A stretch of DNA of 45,927 bases from assembly GCF_010093225.1 (NCBI RefSeq), contig NZ_PDWM01000026.1:1-45927 (forward strand), in the 5' to 3' direction. Under the pieces are notes generated by a model. The model was not told where the DNA came from, searched no databases, and was given only the letters and a program-made list of their open reading frames with translations. The position numbers and the translations under genes are program-made. Below, one piece after another: positions 41,687 through 45,927 of the stretch (the stretch's first letter is position 1; every line of letters begins with the position of its first letter). Source of the DNA: Pseudoxanthomonas koreensis. Its GTDB lineage: Bacteria; Pseudomonadota; Gammaproteobacteria; Xanthomonadales; Xanthomonadaceae.

Positions 41687-42655
41687 ATGCCGATGACCGA
41701 CCGCGCCCGCGCCCAGCTGCAGATCCACTTCTGCGTGCTGCTGTGGGGCTTTACCGCGATCCTCGGGAAACTCATAACCCTGCCCGCGCTGCCGCTGGTG
41801 TGGTGGCGGATGCTGCTGGTGGTGGCGACCCTGGCCCTGCTGCCGCGGGTCTGGCGCGGCCTGCGCGCGCTGCCGTCGCGGCTGCTGCTGGCCTACGCCG
41901 GCATCGGCGTGCTGGTCGCGCTGCACTGGCTGACCTTCTACGGCGCGATCAAGCTGGCCAACGCCTCGGTGGCCGCGACCTGCATTGCCCTGGCACCGGT
42001 GTTCACCGCGGTGATCGAACCATGGGTGGCGCGGCGGCCGTTCCGCCCGCGCGAACTCGCACTGGGCGTGGCGGTGCTGCCCGGCGTGGCCCTGGTGGTC
42101 GGCGGCGTGCCCGACGGCATGCGCCTGGGCGTGGCGGTGGGCGCGCTGTCGGCGCTGCTGGTGGCGGTGTTCGGTTCGTTCAACAAGCGCCTGGTCGAGC
42201 ATGCCGACCCGCTGACCGTGACCGCCGTCGAACTGGGCGCCGGCACCGTCGCCCTGACCGCGATGGCGCCGCTGCTGGTGCTGCTGCCCGGCTTCTCCTC
42301 CGAACTGCTGGTCATGCCGGGACTGGCCGACGGCACGCTGCTGCTGGTGCTGGCGCTGGGCTGCACCCTGCTGCCGTTCGCGCTGTCGCTGGTGGCGCTG
42401 CGCCACCTCAGCGCGTACACCGTGCAGCTGGCCACCAACCTGGAGCCGGTGTACGCGATCGTGCTGGCGGCGCTGCTGCTGGGCGAGCAGCGCGAACTGA
42501 CCCCACTGTTCTACCTGGGCGTGGCGGTGATCCTGGGTGCTGTGTTCCTCGATCCGCTGCTGGCGCGACGCTCGGCACCCACGACGGCGGCCGAACCGGA
42601 GGTCCAGCATCCCGAAGTGCTGGGCACCTCCGAAGCCAAGCAGATGGTGGACTGA
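41687..42655 (+). CDS. EamA/DMT family transporter
   Basis: A 322-residue inner-membrane protein with ten predicted helices, arranged as two EamA repeats (about 12-135 and 150-290). FCVLLWGFTAILGKLI opens the first repeat, and TNLEPVYAIVLAALLLGEQ closes the second, the usual DMT signature. Relatives export amino acids, nucleosides or related metabolites; the substrate is unknown. A hydrophilic tail of about 25 residues follows the last helix. The start at 41687 lies 6 nt after GATAAT; the second ATG (41693) is possible. It is convergent with the universal stress protein, 18 bp apart. Confidence 0.9.
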   Translation: MPMTDRARAQLQIHFCVLLWGFTAILGKLITLPALPLVWWRMLLVVATLALLPRVWRGLRALPSRLLLAYAGIGVLVALHWLTFYGAIKLANASVAATCIALAPVFTAVIEPWVARRPFRPRELALGVAVLPGVALVVGGVPDGMRLGVAVGALSALLVAVFGSFNKRLVEHADPLTVTAVELGAGTVALTAMAPLLVLLPGFSSELLVMPGLADGTLLLVLALGCTLLPFALSLVALRHLSAYTVQLATNLEPVYAIVLAALLLGEQRELTPLFYLGVAVILGAVFLDPLLARRSAPTTAAEPEVQHPEVLGTSEAKQMVD

Positions 42656-42673
42656 CGTCCCCGCCGCGGCGCC

Positions 42674-43096
42674 TCAGTGCACCACCAGCACCGGGATCGG
42701 GCTCAGCGCGATCACCTTCTGCGTCACCGAGCCGACCAGCAGGCTCTTCAGCGCGCCCTTTCCGTGGCTGCCGATGACGATCATGCCGGCCTTCACCGTC
42801 TTGGCCTCGGCCAGCAGCGTCGGCGCGATGTCGCCGATCGCCGTGCGCTCGCTCCAGTCCAGGCGCGTGCGCTTGAGCAGCGGGCGCAACGGCGCCAGCG
42901 CCAGTTCGGCCTGGCGCTCGTAGTAGCGCCCCGGCCCGGCCTTGCCGAACTCCTTCTCCGCGGCAGCGGACAGCTTCGGCACCACGCTGAGCACGAACAG
43001 CTGCGGCGGCGTCTTCAGTTCCTTCGCCAGCTTCGCCACGCTCTTGACCACCGTCGCTGCCACGGCGCTGTCGTCCACCGCCACCAGGATCTTCAT
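42674..43096 (-). CDS. Universal stress protein (UspA family)
   Basis: A 140-residue single-domain Usp. It starts MKILVAVDDSAVAATVV, and near the C-terminus has the ATP-binding motif GSHGKGALKSLLVGSVTQ (G-2x-G-9x-G-S/T), so it belongs to the ATP-binding subgroup. It is probably cytoplasmic and induced by stress or growth arrest. It is convergent with the EamA gene, and the following 86 bp hold no other gene. Confidence 0.93.
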   Translation of the reverse strand: MKILVAVDDSAVAATVVKSVAKLAKELKTPPQLFVLSVVPKLSAAAEKEFGKAGPGRYYERQAELALAPLRPLLKRTRLDWSERTAIGDIAPTLLAEAKTVKAGMIVIGSHGKGALKSLLVGSVTQKVIALSPIPVLVVH

Positions 43097-43182
43097 CGTC
43101 TCGCCTCCAGGCTGTCCGCTACGTGCATGGATGTTAATGCCGGTGCCGCCGGCGGGGAATGACCCGGATCAATCGGCCGCCA

Positions 43183-43908
43183 TTACCAGTCGTCGTGCCC
43201 GGGCAGCAGCCCGCGCAGCTCGGCGTCGGTGAGGTTGCGCCACTTGCCCGGCTTGAGCTCGCCCAGCTTGATGTTGTCGATCCGCACCCGCCGCAGCTGG
43301 ACCACGCGGTAGTCGAAGGCCGCGGCCATCAGCCGGATCTGCCGGTTCAGACCCTGCTCCAGCACGATGCGGAAGCCGAACTTGGCGATCCGCGCGGTGC
43401 GGCACGGCAGGGTCATCTGCCCGTGGATGCGCACCCCGCGCGCCATGCCGCGCAGGAACTCGTCGGTGACCGGCTTGTTCACCGCCACCAGGTATTCCTT
43501 CTGGTGGCGGTTTTCCGCACGCAGGACCTGGTTGACGATGTCGCCGTTGCTGGTCAGCAGGATCAGGCCTTCCGAATCCTTGTCCAGGCGCCCGATCGGG
43601 AAGATGCGCTGCTCGTGGCCGACGAAGTCGACGATATTCCCCTTCACCGAGGACTCGGTGGTGCAGGTGACGCCGACCGGCTTGTTCAGCGCGATGTAGA
43701 CGTGGCGGCGCCTGCCGGCCTTCGCCGTGCGCGCCTTCAGCGGCTGGCCGTCGACCAGTACGGTGTCGCCCTCGCCCACCACCGCGCCCATCCCGGCCGG
43801 CTGGCCGTTGACGGTGACGCGCTTGTCCGCGATCAGGCGATCGGCCTCGCGGCGCGAACAGAAGCCGGTTTCGGCGATGTGCTTGTTGAGGCGGACGGGC
43901 TCGGTCAT
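43183..43908 (-). CDS. rluF: 23S rRNA pseudouridine synthase RluF-like
   Basis: A 241-residue member of the RsuA/RluB/RluE/RluF pseudouridine synthases. It has an N-terminal S4 RNA-binding domain (VRLNKHIAETGFCSRREADR) and the catalytic aspartate D109 in GRLDKDSEGLILLTSNGD. The LNKPVGVTCTTE and QGLNRQIRLMAAAF segments fit the RluF branch, which modifies U2604 (and U2605 in some species) of 23S rRNA. RluE or RsuA is less likely because of the S4 domain and these patterns. The ATG is 6 nt after GATAAT on the minus strand, which suggests a leaderless mRNA. Confidence 0.9.
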   Translation of the reverse strand: MTEPVRLNKHIAETGFCSRREADRLIADKRVTVNGQPAGMGAVVGEGDTVLVDGQPLKARTAKAGRRRHVYIALNKPVGVTCTTESSVKGNIVDFVGHEQRIFPIGRLDKDSEGLILLTSNGDIVNQVLRAENRHQKEYLVAVNKPVTDEFLRGMARGVRIHGQMTLPCRTARIAKFGFRIVLEQGLNRQIRLMAAAFDYRVVQLRRVRIDNIKLGELKPGKWRNLTDAELRGLLPGHDDW

Positions 43909-43914
43909 GGCGCG

Positions 43915-43920
43915 ATTATC
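43915..43920 (-). promoter_or_regulatory. Candidate -10 box of rluF
   Basis: The plus-strand ATTATC reads GATAAT on the minus strand, and ends exactly 6 nt before the rluF ATG. No -35 is evident. Confidence 0.5.
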
Positions 43921-43941
43921 CCCGAGCCGGCGGCCGCCGGC

Positions 43942-45927
43942 TCAGCCACCATGCGGCTTCGGCGGACCCTTGCGGTGCGGCCTGGCCGGCGGCTTGCCGG
44001 ACTTGCGCGGATGCGCGCCGTGCGGACGTTCTCCCTGGCTGCGGAACGGGCCCTTCTTCGGCGCACGCTCCACGGGGCCATGGACCGACGGCGCATGGCT
44101 GCCGTCCCAGCGGCTGATCCGCAGCTGCTGGCCGACCACCCAGGCCTTCTGCAGGTGCGACATGATCTCCGGCGGCATGCCTTCGGGCAGGTCCAGGATC
44201 GAATGGTCGTCGTGGATGTCGATGCGGCCGATGTAGCGGCTCTCCAGCCCGGCCTCGTTGGCGATCGCGCCGACGATGTTCCCCGGCTTCACCCCATGCG
44301 CGTGGCCGACCTCGACCCGGTAGGTTTCCATGCCCGGGTCCGGCGCCGCGCGCGGCGGCTTGGCTGCGCGCGGCGGGCGGGTGCCGTACTCGGCATCGTA
44401 CGCGCGCGGCGGGCGCGACGGATGCTGGCCTTCACCGGCCTCGCCGGATGCATGCGGCGCACGGGCAACGTGGCCGCCCTCGTGTGGCCTGCGCGCAGCA
44501 CCCTCGTGCCCGCGCGCGGCGAACCCTTCGCGCGGCGCACGCGCGCCACGGTTGTCCTCGCGGCCCTCGCGCTCGAAGCGCGGCGCGCGCGGCGGCGGTT
44601 CCTTCGCCTCCAGGAACAGCGGCGTATCGCCCTGCAGCAGCCGCGCCAATGCGGTGGCGACCTCGGTGGTGGTGACGTCGTGCTCGCCGGCGTAACGCTC
44701 GACCAGCTCGCGGTACGGGTCCAGCCCGCCGGTTTCCAGCGCGCCGGAGATCTTCTCGAAGAATTTCGCCACGCGGCGGTCGTTCACCGCCTCGACCGTG
44801 GGCAGGCGCATTTCCTCGATCGGCTGCCGGGTGGCGCGCTCGATCGCGCGCAGCATGCCCTTCTCGCGCGGGGTGACGAACAGGATCGCCTCACCGCTGC
44901 GCCCGGCGCGGCCGGTGCGGCCGATCCGGTGCACATAGCTCTCGGTGTCGTACGGAATGTCGTAGTTGAGCACGTGGCTGATCCGCTCCACATCCAGCCC
45001 GCGCGCGGCCACGTCGGTGGCCACCAGCACGTCCAGGCGCCCGTCCTTGAGTTGCTGGATGGTGCGCTCGCGCTGCTGCTGCTGGATGTCGCCGTTGATC
45101 GCCGCGGCGGCCACGCCGCGCGCCTGCAGCTTCTCCGCCAGTTCCTCGGTACCGGCCTTGGTCCGCGCGAACACGATCATCGCGTCGTACGGCTCGGCCT
45201 CCAGGATCCGGGTGAGCGCGTCGAGCTTGTGCAGGCCGCTGACGAACCAGTAGCGCTGGCGGATGTTCGCCGACGTGGTGGTCTTGGCCGCGATCGTGAC
45301 CTCGACCGGATCCTTCAGGTAGGTCTGGGCGATGCGCCGGATCGGCGGCGGCATGGTCGCCGAGAACAGCGCCACCTGGCGCGTGGGCGGGGTCTTCTGC
45401 AGCACCGCCTCGACATCGTCGATGAAGCCCATCCGCAGCATCTCGTCGGCCTCGTCCAGCACCAGGCACTGCAGGCCGGACAGGTCCAGGGTGCCGCGCT
45501 CCAGGTGGTCGATCACCCGCCCGGGGGTGCCGACGACCACATGCACGCCGCGGCGCAGCGCATGCAGCTGCGGGCCGTAGCCCTGGCCGCCGTAGATCGG
45601 CAGCACGTGGAAACCGGGCAGTTTGGCCGCATAGCGCTGGAACGCCTCGGCCACCTGGATCGCCAGTTCGCGCGTGGGCGCCAGCACCAGCACCTGCGGC
45701 TTGTGCCTGGACAGGTCCAGCCTGGCCAGCGCCGGCAGCGCGAACGCGGCGGTCTTGCCGGTGCCAGTCTGGGCGGTGCCGAGCACGTCGCGGCCGGACA
45801 GCAGCGCCGGGATGGTGGCGGCCTGGATCGGCGACGGCGATTCGTAGCCGACCTCCGACAGGGTGGCCAGCAACGGCTCGGGGAGGCCGAGGTCACCGAA
45901 ACGCGGCGCGGCGGGGGATTCTGGGGC
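43942..45927 (-). CDS. deaD: DEAD-box RNA helicase, DeaD/CsdA type (5' end outside window)
   Basis: ATP-dependent RNA helicase, probably for ribosome assembly and cold adaptation. The frame is open to the window edge (FGDLGLPEPLL precedes the Q motif), so the first codons are missing; the visible part is about 660 residues. It has PSPIQAATIPALL, Walker A AQTGTGKT, DEAD in LVLDEADEMLRMGF, SAT in LFSATMPP, and HRIGRTGRAGRSG. A low-complexity Arg/Glu/Gly/Pro/His tract follows, then a DbpA-type RNA-binding domain (YRVEVGHAHGVKPGNIVGAI) and a basic Pro/Lys/Arg tail. This domain order is DeaD rather than RhlB or RhlE. Confidence 0.9.
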   Translation of the reverse strand, partial: APESPAAPRFGDLGLPEPLLATLSEVGYESPSPIQAATIPALLSGRDVLGTAQTGTGKTAAFALPALARLDLSRHKPQVLVLAPTRELAIQVAEAFQRYAAKLPGFHVLPIYGGQGYGPQLHALRRGVHVVVGTPGRVIDHLERGTLDLSGLQCLVLDEADEMLRMGFIDDVEAVLQKTPPTRQVALFSATMPPPIRRIAQTYLKDPVEVTIAAKTTTSANIRQRYWFVSGLHKLDALTRILEAEPYDAMIVFARTKAGTEELAEKLQARGVAAAAINGDIQQQQRERTIQQLKDGRLDVLVATDVAARGLDVERISHVLNYDIPYDTESYVHRIGRTGRAGRSGEAILFVTPREKGMLRAIERATRQPIEEMRLPTVEAVNDRRVAKFFEKISGALETGGLDPYRELVERYAGEHDVTTTEVATALARLLQGDTPLFLEAKEPPPRAPRFEREGREDNRGARAPREGFAARGHEGAARRPHEGGHVARAPHASGEAGEGQHPSRPPRAYDAEYGTRPPRAAKPPRAAPDPGMETYRVEVGHAHGVKPGNIVGAIANEAGLESRYIGRIDIHDDHSILDLPEGMPPEIMSHLQKAWVVGQQLRISRWDGSHAPSVHGPVERAPKKGPFRSQGERPHGAHPRKSGKPPARPHRKGPPKPHGG

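Overview
The window is about 46 kb of very GC-rich, gene-dense chromosome. Gene content and dispersed repeats suggest a gammaproteobacterium of the Xanthomonadaceae/Lysobacteraceae (Lysobacter, Luteimonas, Pseudoxanthomonas or a relative). The pointers are creBCD, epmB, rlmD and rlmJ, a Fur-type siderophore cassette, DUF885 and DUF3471 proteins, and many GTAG-headed extragenic palindromes. The genus is inferred, not proven. I see no rRNA, tRNA, CRISPR array, insertion sequence or prophage. Most of the region is core or housekeeping.

Layout. 1-7.1 kb: epmB (EF-P lysylation), rlmD (23S rRNA m5U1939), an orphan receiver-Hpt protein, and the envelope-stress operon creB-creC-creD on the minus strand. 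7.1-13.3 kb: rlmJ (m6A2030), a CDF metal transporter, a GNAT acetyltransferase and mfd, whose reading frame contains a 93-bp palindromic repeat. 13.3-14.0 kb: a 704-bp gene-free block built of inverted 155-bp structured arms, a TGTAGGAG palindrome pair and triplet/hexamer runs. 14.0-19.8 kb, minus strand: an SLC13/RCK transporter, a phospholipase-D/cardiolipin-synthase-like protein and an M13 lipoprotein peptidase. 19.9-24.5 kb, minus strand: a TonB-dependent siderophore receptor with DUF3649, PepSY and DUF3325 membrane partners behind a candidate Fur box. 24.7-28.6 kb: gpmA (minus), then endonuclease V, aqpZ and intracellular PHB depolymerase phaZ (plus).

28.7-31.3 kb, minus strand: an exported repeat protein, a PadR/HAAS-sensor pair and a small membrane protein. 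31.4-32.5 kb: an ECF sigma factor with a membrane anti-sigma-like partner. 32.6-41.7 kb: two secreted serine hydrolases, a periplasmic cyclophilin, a small acidic protein, a GFA protein, a DUF885 lipoprotein, a DUF72 protein and a DUF2238 membrane protein. 41.7-45.9 kb: an EamA exporter, a universal stress protein, rluF and a DeaD-type RNA helicase cut by the window end.

Functional themes are ribosome and translation maintenance (epmB, rlmD, rlmJ, rluF, deaD), envelope sensing (creBCD, PadR/HAAS, ECF sigma), iron uptake and periplasmic hydrolysis. The most interesting non-coding signals are: (1) the covarying inverted-arm element between mfd and the SLC13 gene; (2) the in-frame repeat inside mfd; (3) repeat heads whose GTAG supplies the stop codon of six or seven genes; and (4) a recurring -10-like hexamer exactly 6 nt before start codons, suggesting leaderless transcripts.
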